The position numbers and the translations under genes are program-made. The notes under the pieces are model-generated. The model was not told the DNA's origin and did no database searches. It worked only from the letters and a program-made list of their open reading frames with translations. From positions 79,841,552 to 79,905,551 of the forward strand of contig NC_057815.1 of the NCBI RefSeq assembly GCF_910594005.1: 64,000 bases of DNA, given 5' to 3'. Source of the DNA: Cervus elaphus (taxonomy: Eukaryota; Chordata; Mammalia; Artiodactyla; Cervidae). Below, in pieces: positions 45,721-56,654 of this stretch. Every line of letters begins with the position of its first letter. The stretch's first letter is position 1.

Positions 45721-46581
45721 GACTGGGGGCAGGGTAGAGGTGACATGACCGCTATGATGGCGGCAGCCATGGGGCGTATGGGACGTGGGCATGAGGACTG
45801 GGGCTTGTGGGCAGAGATCCTGTGGGATCAGATGTGTCCGAGCTCCCGTTTAAGGACTCTGTGTCCTGCCAGCGCTGGGACCGAAGCACAAGACCCCAGT
45901 ATGTGCAAAACGAATAGCGCTTCCCTCTGGGGTGCAGGGGCCCCAGTCATCACGTTAAGATTTTCTGAAATTCCAGAAGCCGTGTATGTGTTCATGGTCA
46001 ATGACACTCCCCCTAGGGAGCCCCACTTGTAATCTTCTGTTACCAAACCTTTCCCCTAAATTATTCAGAAGCTCTCTGCACTCAAAGCTCCAAGTGTGCT
46101 CACTCAGCATTTCCCTGGGTAATAAGGTTTAACAGACAGATGTAGCACCGAGGAACTGATTATGCAGGGACCATGATGAACTCAAGCTTCCAGAGAACAG
46201 ACCCAGGGCAGCCTTGGGCTCTTTGCATGTTTAAACAGGACCAGCTCCTGCCTACTTGGTCTTGTCAGGTGTCAAGATGGCAGGGTGTGGGGCAGCCTTC
46301 CCAGTGACGGAATCTCTTATCTAATTCGCAGGAGCTGCCACACAGTCCGGCTCCTGGTGCTTGGCCGACTTCAGTCAGTGATGGGGGTGCTGGACTGTAA
46401 CTGGGTGTGGCCTGGGAGACGGAGGGGGAGGGGTGCTAGGCAGTTGCTTCTCACCTTCTGCCTCTTAGGTTTGCAGCTGCAGCCGCAGAGCTTCCTCCAA
46501 CAACCTGAAGGCCAGGGATGCCCCTATGATCTGTGAAAAGATGACTTCCAGAATGTTGGGAATGCACTTATTTAGAACGTG
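45721..46581. other. Single-copy intron
   Basis: No repeat or gene recognised. 46400-46500 is GC-rich. Confidence 0.4.
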
Positions 46582-46597
46582 ATGTGTGTTCTGTCCA

Positions 46598-46809
46598 GCG
46601 CTCCCCCAGTGGCTCAGCGGTAAAGAATTTGCCTGCAGGCAGGAGCCTCAGGAGATGCCAGTTCAGTCCCTGGGTCGGGAAGATCCCCTGGAGGAGGGCA
46701 TGGCAACCCACTCCAGTATTCTTTCCTAGAGAATCCCACGGACAGAGGAGCCTGGTGGACTACAGTCCACTGGGTCGCAAAGAGTCACACACGACTGAAG
46801 CAACTTAGC
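46598..46809 (+). mobile_element. Bov-tA SINE with perfect 16-bp duplication
   Basis: Forward copy starting GCGCTCCCCCAGTGGCTCAG. ATGTGTGTTCTGTCCA is present exactly at 46582-46597 and 46810-46825, the longest clean duplication in the window. Confidence 0.95.
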
Positions 46810-46884
46810 ATGTGTGTTCTGTCCATCTCCAAAAAGCAACAGGGTGATGACATAGCCATATTCTCCCATGAAGCATCACAGTAT

Positions 46885-47199
46885 CAGTTCAGTTCAGTTC
46901 AGCCACTCAGTGGTGTCCAACATTTTGCGACCCCATGGACTGCAGCACGCTAGGCCTCCCTGTCCATTGCCAACTCCCGGAGTTTACTCAAACTCATGTC
47001 CATTGAGTCGGTGATGCCATCCAACCATCTCATCCTCTGTCGTCCCTTTCTCTTCCTGCCTTCAATCTTTCCCAGCATCAGGGTCTTTTCAAATGAGTCA
47101 GTTCTTTGCATCAGGTGGCCAAAGTATTGGAGCTTCAGCTTCAGCGTCTGTCCTTCCAATGAATATTCAGGACTGATTTCCTTTAGGATGAACTTTAGG
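46885..47199 (-). mobile_element. BovB LINE 3' end
   Basis: Reverse copy starting with three CAGTT units. Minus-strand frame from 47204 to 46953 is open for 84 codons and contains LKLKLQYFGHLMQRTDSFEK. Duplication ATCACAGTAT (46875-46884) and ATCAAAGTAT (47200-47209). Confidence 0.94.
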
Positions 47200-47249
47200 A
47201 TCAAAGTATACAGTTGCCTAATAAAGACTCTGAAAAATCCTATAATGAT

Positions 47250-47485
47250 AGCTACTAATATTAGCCAGGCTTTGTTGAGTATTCCCTGTATACCAAAGTT
47301 CTAACTTCTTTTTTATGTATGTTCTCATTTTATCCATAAAACAACCCCGTGGGGGGAGTTCTGCTGTTATCCTGTTTCACAGATGAGGATTTTTAGGCCC
47401 AGAGAGGTAGAGTAACTTGCTGTAGGTCACACAGCTAATAGGTGGCAAAGCCAAGGACTGAATCTAGACAGTTTGGTTCCACAGC
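47250..47485 (-). mobile_element. MIR SINE
   Basis: Reverse MIR, near full length: TTTGTTGAGTATTCCCTGTA, TGTTTCACAGATGAGGATTT, AGGTCACACAGCTAATAGGT. Confidence 0.88.
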
Positions 47486-47739
47486 TTGCACTCTGGATAG
47501 CTACAAAGAAAGTGGTTTAATTTGTCTAGTCCACTTTTTCTCATACCTCTTTGACCAAGGTCCCCTTTCTCATGAAATACCTCTTACCATCTCACCAAAG
47601 ACATTTCAGAATATATTGATCAGAGTCAATGGAGTTACTGGAGAAAGGACTCCATTGCAAGAACTATAAGGTGGGGAGACAACTGGACAGGAGAGGCAGA
47701 AAAGGGGAAGGGAGGGCAGAGAAAACTACCTGGGACCGT
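47486..47739. other. Single-copy intron
   Basis: Nothing recognised. Confidence 0.4.
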
Positions 47740-47890
47740 GCGGCAGCTTCTGGCATCAGACTCCTGGGCACAGATACTAGTTGTACCACGTGTTTGCTTT
47801 GTGACCTTCCGTGGGCTTTAGTTTCCCCATCTGTAAGTCAGAATTATCATAAGGATGAAGTGAAATTGTGCATACGGGACAGAGATTAGC
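47740..47890 (+). mobile_element. MIR SINE
   Basis: Forward MIR: GCTTCTGGCATCAGACTCC, TTTGTGACCTTCCGTGGGCT, TTTCCCCATCTGTAAGTCAG. Confidence 0.78.
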
Positions 47891-48029
47891 AGTAGGGAGC
47901 CTACTTGCCTCAGCTTCAAGGTTGCCCTCATCAAGGTCACCTTATTCAGTGTTTGACTCTTTCTGTAAATGCAGAGGTTGTGAATTCCCATGTTTCAAAG
48001 TCAGTTTACAGATATCAAAAAGTACTTGC

Positions 48030-48203
48030 AGGAACTCCGCTGGTGGTCCAGTGGTTAAGAACCCGCCTTCCAATGCAGGGGTCGTGGCTTCAATCCCTGG
48101 TCGGGGAACTAAGATCCCACATGCCATGGGGCAAGGAAGCCCAAGTGCTGCAATAAGAGAAGGCCACGCACCACAATGAAGAACCCACGCACCGCCCCCC
48201 CAA
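48030..48203 (+). mobile_element. CHR-2 type SINE with 13-bp duplication
   Basis: Forward: GGAACTCCGCTGGTGGTCC, AGTGGTTAAGAACCCGCCTT, ATCCCTGGTCGGGGAACTAA. Perfect duplication AAAAAGTACTTGC at 48017-48029 and 48204-48216. Confidence 0.93.
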
Positions 48204-48364
48204 AAAAAGTACTTGCTGAATACCTGCTGTATTTCCATGGTTGTATTTGGCCCTGAGTAGGACTTCAACAGGAGAGTCCGGCCTTTGCCCACTGAAACTC
48301 CTCTTCATGTTGAAAGACATGAACATGAAACATGAACATGAAAGAAAGTCATACATGAAGAGCA

Positions 48365-48545
48365 AGGATTCTGGAGCCAGACTAGCTAGGTTCCTCCCAG
48401 TTCCCTCTCTAACCAGCTCTGACATTAGCTAGTTGTTATTATTGTTACTATTACTATTATTAACAGTGTCGGGAGGACTTGGGCAAGTGACTTAACCTCC
48501 CCGTGCCCCCATTTCCTCCTCTGTAAAGTGGTTGACTTCATAGGA
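48365..48545 (+). mobile_element. MIR SINE
   Basis: Forward MIR interrupted by a (TTA)n expansion at 48433-48468: GATTCTGGAGCCAGACTAGC, then GACTTGGGCAAGTGACTTAA and CCTCTGTAAAGTGG. Confidence 0.8.
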
Positions 48546-48549
48546 TGGT

Positions 48550-48960
48550 GTATCCGGTTCCCAGGGCTGCTGAAACAAATCGCTACTACCCTGGTGGCTT
48601 AAAACAACAGCACAATTGTTCTGTCACAGTTCTAGAGACCAGAAGTTTGAAATGCGGGTACTGGCAGTGTTAGTTCCTTGAAGAAGTTCTAAGGAGAGTT
48701 ATGTCTCTCTCCTTTCTTCTGCTTTAGTGTCCTTGGCTTGGGGGCTGCAACCTCTGCCACCATCTCTGCATGACTATTCCCTTGTCTGTTTCTGGACCTT
48801 CTCCTTTTCTGTCTCTCGTAAGGACACTCTGAGAGTTCACTCTAATTCATCTCAAGGTCTTTACATCAATTATTTCTTCAGAGATCATTATTCCAAGGAA
48901 GGTCACATTCTGAGGTTCCTAGTTGGATGGAGGGACATCGTCCAACTCACTACAGTTAGC
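48550..48960 (-). mobile_element. MLT1/MaLR-like LTR remnant
   Basis: GTATCCGGTTCCCAGGGCTG, TGGTGGCTTAAAACAACAGC, GTAAGGACACTCTGAGAGTT and AAGGTCACATTCTGAGGTTC fit a reversed MaLR-type solitary LTR without internal genes. Confidence 0.65.
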
Positions 48961-49929
48961 TTAAGGAATACAAAATCAGAATTCACATGTAAACACATAA
49001 GATATTGCTGGTAGGATGAGAACTTCAGCGATCATTAAGATGGTGATAACATTATTATTACTCTGTTTCTGAGTTCAAAGTAAACATGGGTGGTGGTTGT
49101 TGGTATTATTTGTACTATTTCAGTGGGGGACAGGTCACAAAGCAAATAGCCACGCAACACTCCAACACCCTCCAGGGTTGGTACTGAGAAGCCGAGGCAG
49201 GGAAGGCTGCAGTCTGAATGTGTGGCTGGGGAGGGTGATGTGAGCCATTTAGAGTCCTGGACCTGAAGAACTTTACAAGAATGCCACAGCGACAGAGCTG
49301 GGTCGTGTTCAAACTGATGAGGGTATTGCAGAAAGATTGGGGGACAAAGAGGCTAAAGCTAGTAAGACCCCAAGGAGGTTTCTCTTCCTGGCCTGGACCT
49401 GTTGGACACCGGAAGCAGAGGCTGGAGAAGCCCTGCATAGCAGCAGTTGACCACACTTGGTGGCTCAGTGTGGTCAAAGAAAAGGAGAGTGTTCAGGACA
49501 GCCCCAGAGACTAGATGGCCTGGGAGACAACCAGCATCCAGAGCCCATCCTAAGAAATAGTTGTATCAGTGACCAAAGATTAACACATTTATCTTTTGTC
49601 TGGGGCAGTGAGTATAGAAGGTAGACCAGTAAACCCAGCCCTCCCCTCTCGGCTGTCATAGTCTGGTTGGTCTGCCTGAATGTTACTATAGCATTGTTTA
49701 CATTAGTGCCCCCCCCCCCCACAAAAAAAAACCAGCCAAAATGTACATAAGTCAGGGGCTGGTGATATAAATTGTGAGTTACCTATGTAGTGGGATTCTA
49801 CATAGCTCCTTAACAAACGTGTGCAGAGGTGAGGAAAAATGTCCATTTGTAGAAATGTCTGTATAACCTGAAGAATTTCTGTACATGTGTATATACACAA
49901 AGAAGAGTTTTGAGGGATCTCTACTTCAT
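48961..49929. other. Single-copy intron with poly-C tract
   Basis: C(12)-ACA(8) run at 49709-49730. No gene recognised. Confidence 0.45.
49709..49720 (+). repeat. Homopolymer C(12)
   Basis: Followed immediately by ACAAAAAAAA. Confidence 0.9.
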
Positions 49930-50379
49930 GGGTCTGCAAACTAGGGCCAGCGGGCGAAATCTGATCTGCTGCCGGTTTTTTGTTTGGCTGGGTTTATATT
50001 TTTAATCTTCTATTTTATTTGACTCTACAGTGTTTGAAACTATATCTAGATGATTTTTTAAATAACTTTTGACATATGAAAATTATATATAGTAACATGA
50101 TTATTCAGGCTTAATAAAGATACTCGGGCATTTTTACACATGAAAGATCTCAAAAAGTACAATCTTCCTGAAGCTGAATTAAAAGAACACTTAGAATGAA
50201 ATCAGTTGTAAAATGTAATAATTGTTTTCTCTGCCTTAACTGGAAATTTTAAGAACTATTATCACTTTTCCTAAAGGATTATTAATCTGAAGTTGATAAA
50301 TTCCTGAAAATTTTTTTTCCTGTTAAAATCTAATACCTGGTCACATACATACATGCAATATAGCCATAATTCTCACAAT

Positions 50380-50652
50380 GCTGCTGCTGCTAAGTCGCTT
50401 CAGTCGTGTCCAACTCTGTGCGACCCCATAGACGGCAGCCCACCAGGCTCCCCCATCCCTGGGATTCTCCAGGCAAGAATACTGGAGTGGGTTGCCATTT
50501 CCTTCTCCAATGCATGAAACTGAAAAGTGAAAGTAAAGTCGCTCAGTCGTGTCCAACTCTTTGCGACCCCATAGACTGCAGCCTACCAGGCTCCTCCGTC
50601 TATGGGATTTTCCAGGCAAGAGTACTGGAGTGGGTTGCCATTACCTTCTCCA
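50380..50652 (-). mobile_element. BovA2 SINE
   Basis: Reverse copy beginning with the (CTG)n reversed tail and carrying two BovA-type units joined by GAAACTGAAAAGTGAAAGTA. Perfect 12-bp duplication AATTCTCACAAT at 50368-50379 and 50653-50664. Low divergence between the units suggests a young insertion. Confidence 0.95.
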
Positions 50653-50807
50653 AATTCTCACAATAAGAGAATATAAACAATGGCTTGGAGAAATCTATGA
50701 AATGATAGTTTCTCAGTGGTTGGTCCAGCTGCCTGTCATTGTAAATCAGATTTGGGACACAAATACACTCATTCACTGATGTACTGTTTGTAACTGCTTT
50801 GCGCTAC

Positions 50808-51020
50808 AGAGGGCTTCCCTCTTAGCTCAGTTGGTAAAGAATCTGCCTGCAATGCAGGAGACCCAGGTTCGATTCCTGGGTCAGGAAGATCCCCTAGAGA
50901 AGGAAATGGGAACCCATTCCAGTATTCATATCTGGAGAATCCCAAGAACAGAGGAGCTTGGCAGACTACAGTCCATAGGGTCTCAAGAATTGGACACAAC
51001 TTAGCAACTAAACCACCGCC
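50808..51020 (+). mobile_element. Bov-tA SINE
   Basis: Forward copy beginning AGGGCTTCCCTCTTAGCTCA, 155 bp after and opposite in orientation to the BovA2. Confidence 0.9.
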
Positions 51021-51224
51021 ACTTCAGAGACAAGAGTTGAGTGGTTGTGGCTTAACCTGTACAACACACTGTCTGGCTCTTGACAGAGAAGTTTGCCAAC
51101 CCCTAGTCTACACCAGACTGTGAACTTCTTTTTCTAGTAGGGAGGGGGCGGGAGAGGTTGTCTGTCATGAACATTTCTATATTACTTTAAATTTTAATTT
51201 TAATGTATTTTTATAATCAGAAAA

Positions 51225-52690
51225 ATTCAATTTGGAAGAAAACACAGGATTCACACTACCCGATTTTGAGACTTGCCATAAAGCTGTAGTTCTCAGCACA
51301 CTTGCTGGCATAAGGATTGGCATGTAACTCAATCAAACAGAATAGATCATTTAGAAATAGACCCAGTCTTGTATGCTCAATTGATTTTCAACAAAGGTGC
51401 CAAGGTAATTCAATAAAAAAAGGATAGGCTTTTCAACAAATGGTCCTGAAACAATAGGATATCCAAAGGGAGGGGAAAAAAGAACATTAAACTTCACCTT
51501 GTACCATAAACAAAAATTAACTTGCAATGGATCATAGATGTAAATGTAAGAGCTAAAGCTATAAAACGTCTTCTGGGCAAAGATTTCTTGGATAGAGTAC
51601 AAAATGCACAAAACACAAGAGAAATAATTAATACAATGGACTTCATAAGAAAATTTTGAACACTTATCTTCAAAAAGATCCTGTGAAGTAGGTGAAAAGC
51701 CAAGCCACAGTCTGGGAGAAAATACTTGTGAGACACACATCTGGAAAAGAATTTGTCTCCCAGAATGTCTATCGGACTCTTACTACTCAATAAGTAGTCA
51801 AACAAGCCAGTTTTGAAGTGGGCAAGAGATTTAAATAGATGTTTCACCAAAGAAGATATACAGATGGCAAATCAGCGCATGAACAGATGCTCAACATCAT
51901 TAGTCACTGAGAAATGCAACTTAAAACCTCGGAGAGGTACCGCTACACACCTGTGCGCCTGGCTGAAACTGACAGGGCTAGCGATGTCATGTGCTGTGAG
52001 GTTGCAGAGCAACTGGGGAGGGCTTACTGCGACAGCCACCTTGAAGAACAGTGTGATAGTTTCTTATAAAGTTAAGCATGACACCTTCCATATGACCCAG
52101 CAGCCTACCCCTAGCTATATACTCCCTAAAGAAGAAAATATATGTCAGCATAAAGATCTGCACTCCAGAAACTGGAAACAACCTCTTCCCTCCGTTAACT
52201 GGTGCAGGGATTAGCAAACTGTGAGTCTCCATACAAGGAACACTGTACTCAGAGGGACCTGGTGCATCTCAGAGGCATTATGCCGCGTGAAAGAAGCCAC
52301 GCACAGTAGGCTACTTACCGAAAGATTCCCTTCCCTGACTTTCTCGAAATGATGAATCTATTTGGACAGAAAACAGACCGGTGGTTTCCAGCGGCTGCTA
52401 ACAAGGGGAGGGATGGAAAGGTTTGATATCTTGCTGTGGTGATGTTTATGCGACTGTTGCGTTTAGTTGTGCGTGGGTGCTAAGTCGCTTCAGTCATGTC
52501 CAACTCTTTGCAGCCCTGTGGACAGTGGCCCCCCAGGCCCCTTTGTCCGTGGGATTCTCCAGGCGAGAATACTGGAGTGGGCTGCTGTGCCTCCTCCAGG
52601 GGATCTTCCTTACTCAGCTCATCTAACTGTATATTTTAAAAGGGTAAGTTTTATCGTGTCTCGGTTACTTCAATAAACTTGGCTTTAAAG
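51225..52690 (+). mobile_element. L1 ORF2 3' part and 3' UTR, split by Bov-tA
   Basis: Forward L1: TTGATTTTCAACAAAGGTGC, AAAACGTCTTCTGGGCAAAG, CAAAGAAGATATACAGATGG, ACTGGAAACAACC, and after the SINE CTCATCTAACTGTATATTTT to CTTCAATAAACTTGGC. This is the endpoint of ORF2 and the 3' UTR. Many stops; inactive. Confidence 0.85.
52466..52615 (-). mobile_element. Bov-tA SINE lacking its head
   Basis: Reverse copy that stops at CCTCCAGGGGATCTTCC, so the tRNA-like part is missing. Confidence 0.9.
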
Positions 52691-52959
52691 ATACTTAATC
52701 TAGAGGAAAATTAACTTTAAAAATAATTTTTTTAAAGAAGCAATGGCGTTTTCAGGATAATGGTGAGGTATCCATTTGAACAGGGCAGTGTTGCTTCTAG
52801 AACAGGAACTCTGGACTCAGGGATCTTGAGTGAGTGAGTGACAGTGAAACGTGAACCCCCAGGAGCCCTCACATGACAGGGAGAGAAGGAAGGAAAACCT
52901 CAGCCTAGGCAGAGCCAGAAGAAGAGACAAGATGCTTATTTTTTGACTGGATAATACAG
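52691..52959. other. Unassigned intron
   Basis: AT-rich start, then single-copy sequence. Confidence 0.35.
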
Positions 52960-53420
52960 TATAAATAATAAAGAGCAGAAAAGAGTAAACAATGAAAAGT
53001 ACTGGGAAAGTTCTCTCCCAGTTTTACTAGTTCTGTTTCCTTCTAGAAATATTCAAAACATTCTCCACTGGACTTTTTTTCCCCCCACTTAGCATGATAT
53101 CTTTCAGACTATTTCACATCAGTTTATGTAGAGCTACCATAGTTTCTTAAATAGGTATGATACTGTCTGGATGAACCATAGCTTATTTAGCCAGTCCACA
53201 AATGATGGACATTTAGATCTTTTCTTGATATATCTTTCTAGATATATTTGCTATCGTGAACAATACTTCCATGAATATTTGTATTAAAGAGTTGTTTCTC
53301 ATTTGCATGAATATATCTGTTAGATTCGTAAGAGTGGAAACGTTGGGTCAAATGATATGTACTTTCTCTATTTAGATATATATTGTTAATGTACATTTGT
53401 TATTTTGATCTATACTGTTA
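52960..53420 (-). mobile_element. Old L1-type 3' region
   Basis: TTAGCATGATATCTTTCAGA, AGCCAGTCCACAAATGATGG and ACATTTAGATCTTTTCTTG are reversed old L1 3' motifs. Confidence 0.5.
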
Positions 53421-53529
53421 ACCCCAATCACTACCCTAGTTTGTACCAATTTACTCTCGTACCGGTCATGCATGAATAATTATATCTGTTTTCCTGGCTA
53501 GGTGTGAACTCATACTTCCCCTTTGCCTA

Positions 53530-53752
53530 GTATGAAAGTAGTGAAAGTGTTAGTCGCTTGGTCGTGTCTGACTCTTTGCAACCCCGTGGACTGTAGCCCA
53601 TGAAACTCCTCTCTCCATGGAATTCTCAAGCAAGCATACTGGAGTGGGTAGCCACTCCCTTCTCCAGGGGATCTTCCCGACTCAGGGATCAAACCCAGGT
53701 CTCCCGCATTGCAGACAGATTCTTTCCTGTCTGAGCCACTAGAGAAGCCCAG
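53530..53752 (-). mobile_element. Bov-tA SINE
   Basis: Reverse copy, from AGTGAAAGTGTTAGTCGCTT to GAGCCACTAGAGAAGCCC. It forms part of a 230-codon minus-strand frame (to 54202) that is not a gene. Confidence 0.9.
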
Positions 53753-54535
53753 TCTGAGAGGTGAATAATTGTGTGCTAGAGGAAATACAGTTTGAATCTG
53801 GAGGAGGGAACGTTTTAGAAGCAAGGAACTCCAAGTCACAAGCGTCCACTGCTTTAGTCCCTCTGTCAGTCCGGATATCACCTCTGTATGAGTTAGAAAA
53901 AGGCCCTTCTCCTCCCCAGGACATCTACCGTCCGCTCGAAAACTGTCATGGTAACTACACAAAGCTGTGACCGAGGTGATGAGCAGCCCTGGAGCACAGC
54001 TGTCTCCACCACGCGCAGCAGCCAGAGCCCCGGAAGCTTTGAGCTTCAGTGGTCTCTGGAGGTAACCAGATTGTCTGGAATTAATGCAGCAGAAGCCACA
54101 GATGCAGGACAGGAGTTCAAGCTGCTTGACAGTGAGTAGGAGGGCATGAGCTTGAGGGAAAGCCAGAACAAATGGAAACTTCATTATCCGTGGATTATGC
54201 ACTTGGAACTCAGGTCCCAGGCAACTCTGATATTAGTAATTTGGCTCGCGGGCTCATTAAGCTCTTAAGAAAAGTGAGTCTAGTTAATGAATTAATGCAA
54301 GATGACATTTTACATACAGAGCGGAAACCAGGCACCCCTGAGTTATGTAACATCATAATTTCTCGAGCAAATGTGGTCACAGCTTTTCGCCAGCAAGCAT
54401 TTTACATTCCATTCACTAAGAGCTCCCTCCTGGATTCTTAAAACCTCAAGTGGTTACATGCAAGTCAGTGTTTTAAGATCTCTGGAACCATTTGTTTTCC
54501 ATGTGAAAATCCATCGACTTTTAAGAAGTCCATCT
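53753..54535. other. Single-copy intron, possibly conserved
   Basis: 54170-54440 is repeat-free and balanced with TTAATGAATTAATG and TTATGTAACATCATAA motifs. No coding evidence. Confidence 0.4.
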
Positions 54536-54812
54536 CGGGGACTTTGCTGATGGTCTAGTGATTAAGAATCTACCTGCCAATGTAAAGGACACAAGTTGGA
54601 TCCCTGGTCCAGGAGCTAGGATCCCACAAGCCTCGGAGCAACTAAGCCCATGTGCAGCAACTACTGAGTCTGCACGCCTAGAGCCCATGCTCTGCAACAA
54701 GAGAAGCTACCGCAGTGGGAAAACCACACACCACAGCTAGAGAGTAGCTTCTGCTCCCCACAACTAGAGAAAGCCCACGCACAGCAGCAAAGACCCAGTG
54801 CGGTCAAAGATA
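54536..54812 (+). mobile_element. CHR-1 type SINE
   Basis: Forward: GGGGACTTTGCTGATGGTCT, GTGATTAAGAATCTACC, GAGCAACTAAGCCCATGTGC, TAGAGCCCATGCTCTGCAAC and GAGAAAGCCCACGCACAGC. Confidence 0.9.
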
Positions 54813-54984
54813 ACGAAGGGGTACATCTCCCTGGAACGGAGCTCATTCAGTTCTTATTCTCTCCCCGACACCATCCCCCACCAAAAGGGGCTCTCCCAGC
54901 CATTCCCTCTGGTCTAGTGAAGCTGGTGAGGATAACAGAAAGAATGCAAACACTAAGAATTCACATCACTAGTTTGTGATGATG

Positions 54985-55127
54985 AAAAAGTCTTGAGATG
55001 GATCATGGTAGTGGTTGCACAACAGTGTGAATGTAACTTCATGTCACTGAACTGCTGCTCACCTGAAACTGGTTAAAATGGTAAATTTTATGTTACATAT
55101 ATTTTTATGACAATAGAAAAAGAGGAA
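54985..55127 (+). mobile_element. L1 3' UTR end
   Basis: GATCATGGTAGTGGTTGCAC, ACAGTGTGAATGTAACTTC and AAATGGTAAATTTTATGTTA form a short forward L1 3' end directly ahead of another L1 in the same direction. Confidence 0.7.
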
Positions 55128-55990
55128 AGGGACTCCTCATGCACTGTTGAAGGGAATGCAAACTGGTGCAGTCACTATGGAAAACAGTATAGAGGTTCCT
55201 CAAAAATGTAAAAATGGAAATACCAGGTGATCCAGCAACTCCACTTCTGAGTTTTTATTCAAGGAATATGAAAACACTAGTTTGAAAAGATATGTGCATC
55301 CCTATGTTCATTGCAGCATTATTTACAGTAGTCAAGATATGGAAACAACCTGAGTGGCCATCAACAGATGAATGAATGGATAGAAAAGATGTGGTCTGTG
55401 TGTGTACACACACAGACACACATATACACACACATGGATTATTACTCAGCCATAAAAAATGAAATCATGCCACAGTACCTAGAGTATGGTGCTAAGTGAG
55501 ATGTCAGATGGAGAAAGACAAACACTGTGTGATTGCATGCGTATATGGAATATAAAATACAAACAAAATAAGTGAATAGACCAAATCAAACAAAACACGG
55601 AGGTGCAGGGAACAGAGTGGTGGTTACCAGAGGGGTGGGGGTGTGGGGGGGGTGAAATGGATAAAGAGGGTCAACTGTATGGTGATGATGAGTGGGGTGG
55701 TTTAGCTGCTCAGTCATGTGTGATTCTTGTGACCCCATGGACTGTAGCCCACCAGGCTCTTCTGTCCATGGGATTCTCCAGGCAAGAATACTGGAATGGG
55801 TTGCCATTCCCTTCTCCAAGGGATCTTCCCAACTCAGGGATTGAACTCACGTCCCCTGCATCGCAAGCAGGTTCTTTACCGCTGAGCCACTAGGGAAGCC
55901 CATGGTGATGAGTGAGACCCGAAGTTTCGGTGGTGAGCACACTCTAATGTATACAGAAGGTGAAATGCAACGTTGTGCACGTGGGCGATT
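55128..55990 (+). mobile_element. L1 ORF2 end and 3' UTR, split by Bov-tA
   Basis: TATGGAAAACAGTATAGAGG, TGTTCATTGCAGCATTATTT and CATCAACAGATGAATGAATG are the L1 ORF2 end. GTGGTTACCAGAGGGGTGG and G-rich 55632-55652 are the 3' UTR. It continues after the SINE at TTTCGGTGGTGAGCACACTC. Confidence 0.88.
55694..55901 (-). mobile_element. Bov-tA SINE nested in L1
   Basis: Reverse copy. Host repeat ATGGTGATGATGAGTG (55679-55694) and ATGGTGATGAGTG (55902-55914) mark the duplication, differing by one 3-bp unit. Confidence 0.92.
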
Positions 55991-56469
55991 AGTGACGAGG
56001 GTGTGGGAAAGCTTAGCCCGGGGCTGGCCCTGCCAGCGCACAATACTGCTTCCACTTCATAGCTCACACTGGCCGCTGAGGACCCACTCAGACCTCCTCG
56101 TGGCTTCAGAGGTTGACCGGGCACCGGGTGTGGTCTCAGACTTGCGCACTTGGGCTGCATTTAGATGATTCTTGCGGCGGGGCCACAGCTGGGGGTAGTT
56201 GTCGATCTTCCAGCTTTCCACGAGGAAGGACCGCTCTGGTTTCCTGGGCCCGCCTGAACCTGGCCACCCTTGCCAGCTGTGTCCTGCTGGTGGGAAACCC
56301 TTCCGCTGCGTATGTGAAGTGGGGGCAGTTGCTCCAGGTGGAGAGGAGGGGACTGGCATCCTGTGGGGCGGGGGCGGGTTTCAGGCTTTCATCCAAAGGC
56401 TTCTGAGCAAATGCCTGCTGGTTGCCTAGCAGACCTTGATAGGGGGCTGCGGGCAAAGTGTTAGGGGCG
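55991..56469. other. GC-rich single-copy intron
   Basis: Higher GC and CpG than the surrounding intron; contains tandem GC boxes at 56365-56378. Open frames of 70-106 codons overlap on both strands, as expected of GC-rich DNA. Confidence 0.45.
56365..56378. promoter_or_regulatory. Tandem GC boxes (candidate Sp1/KLF site)
   Basis: GGGGCGGGGGCGGG contains two overlapping GGGCGG cores, about 1.6 kb upstream of exon 5. No TATA box or initiator was identified. Confidence 0.3.
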
Positions 56470-56640
56470 AGGCTCTGAAGTCAGACCACTGGGGCTCAAA
56501 TCAGGCACAGCCCCTCACCTCCTGACCCTGTGACCCTGGTCAGGGGACCCAACCTCTCTGAGCATCCCTGTCCTTGTCTTAAGAAGAAGGCAGTTACAAC
56601 ACCTATTTCACGGAGTTGCTGTGAGTCACACAGATATCAT
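56470..56640 (+). mobile_element. MIR SINE
   Basis: Forward MIR: GCTCTGAAGTCAGACCACTG, CCCAACCTCTCTGAGCATC, CACGGAGTTGCTGTGAGTC. Confidence 0.75.
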
Positions 56641-56654
56641 GAAGTATATATATG

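Larger units (their letters stand above)
49930..51110. mobile_element. hAT-Charlie-like remnant split by two SINEs
   Basis: Left end GGTCTGCAAACTAGGGCCAG and right end GAGAAGTTTGCCAACCCCTA look like opposing termini of one hAT-Charlie-type element, with 50368-50664 and 50808-51020 taken up by later SINEs. The interior is AT-rich and too diverged to name. Confidence 0.5.

Noticed and set aside
46321..46540. Exon-like segments bounded by CTAATTCGCAG and CTGCCTCTTAG
   Set aside because: Acceptor-like strings occur by chance. No matching donor, conserved protein or frame link to LDLRAD3 was found.
53510..54202. 230-codon minus-strand open frame
   Set aside because: Its C-terminal third is a reverse Bov-tA (for example GRSPGEGSGYPLQYACLRIP is the common SINE translation). 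The remainder has no domain, no splice context and no coding bias.
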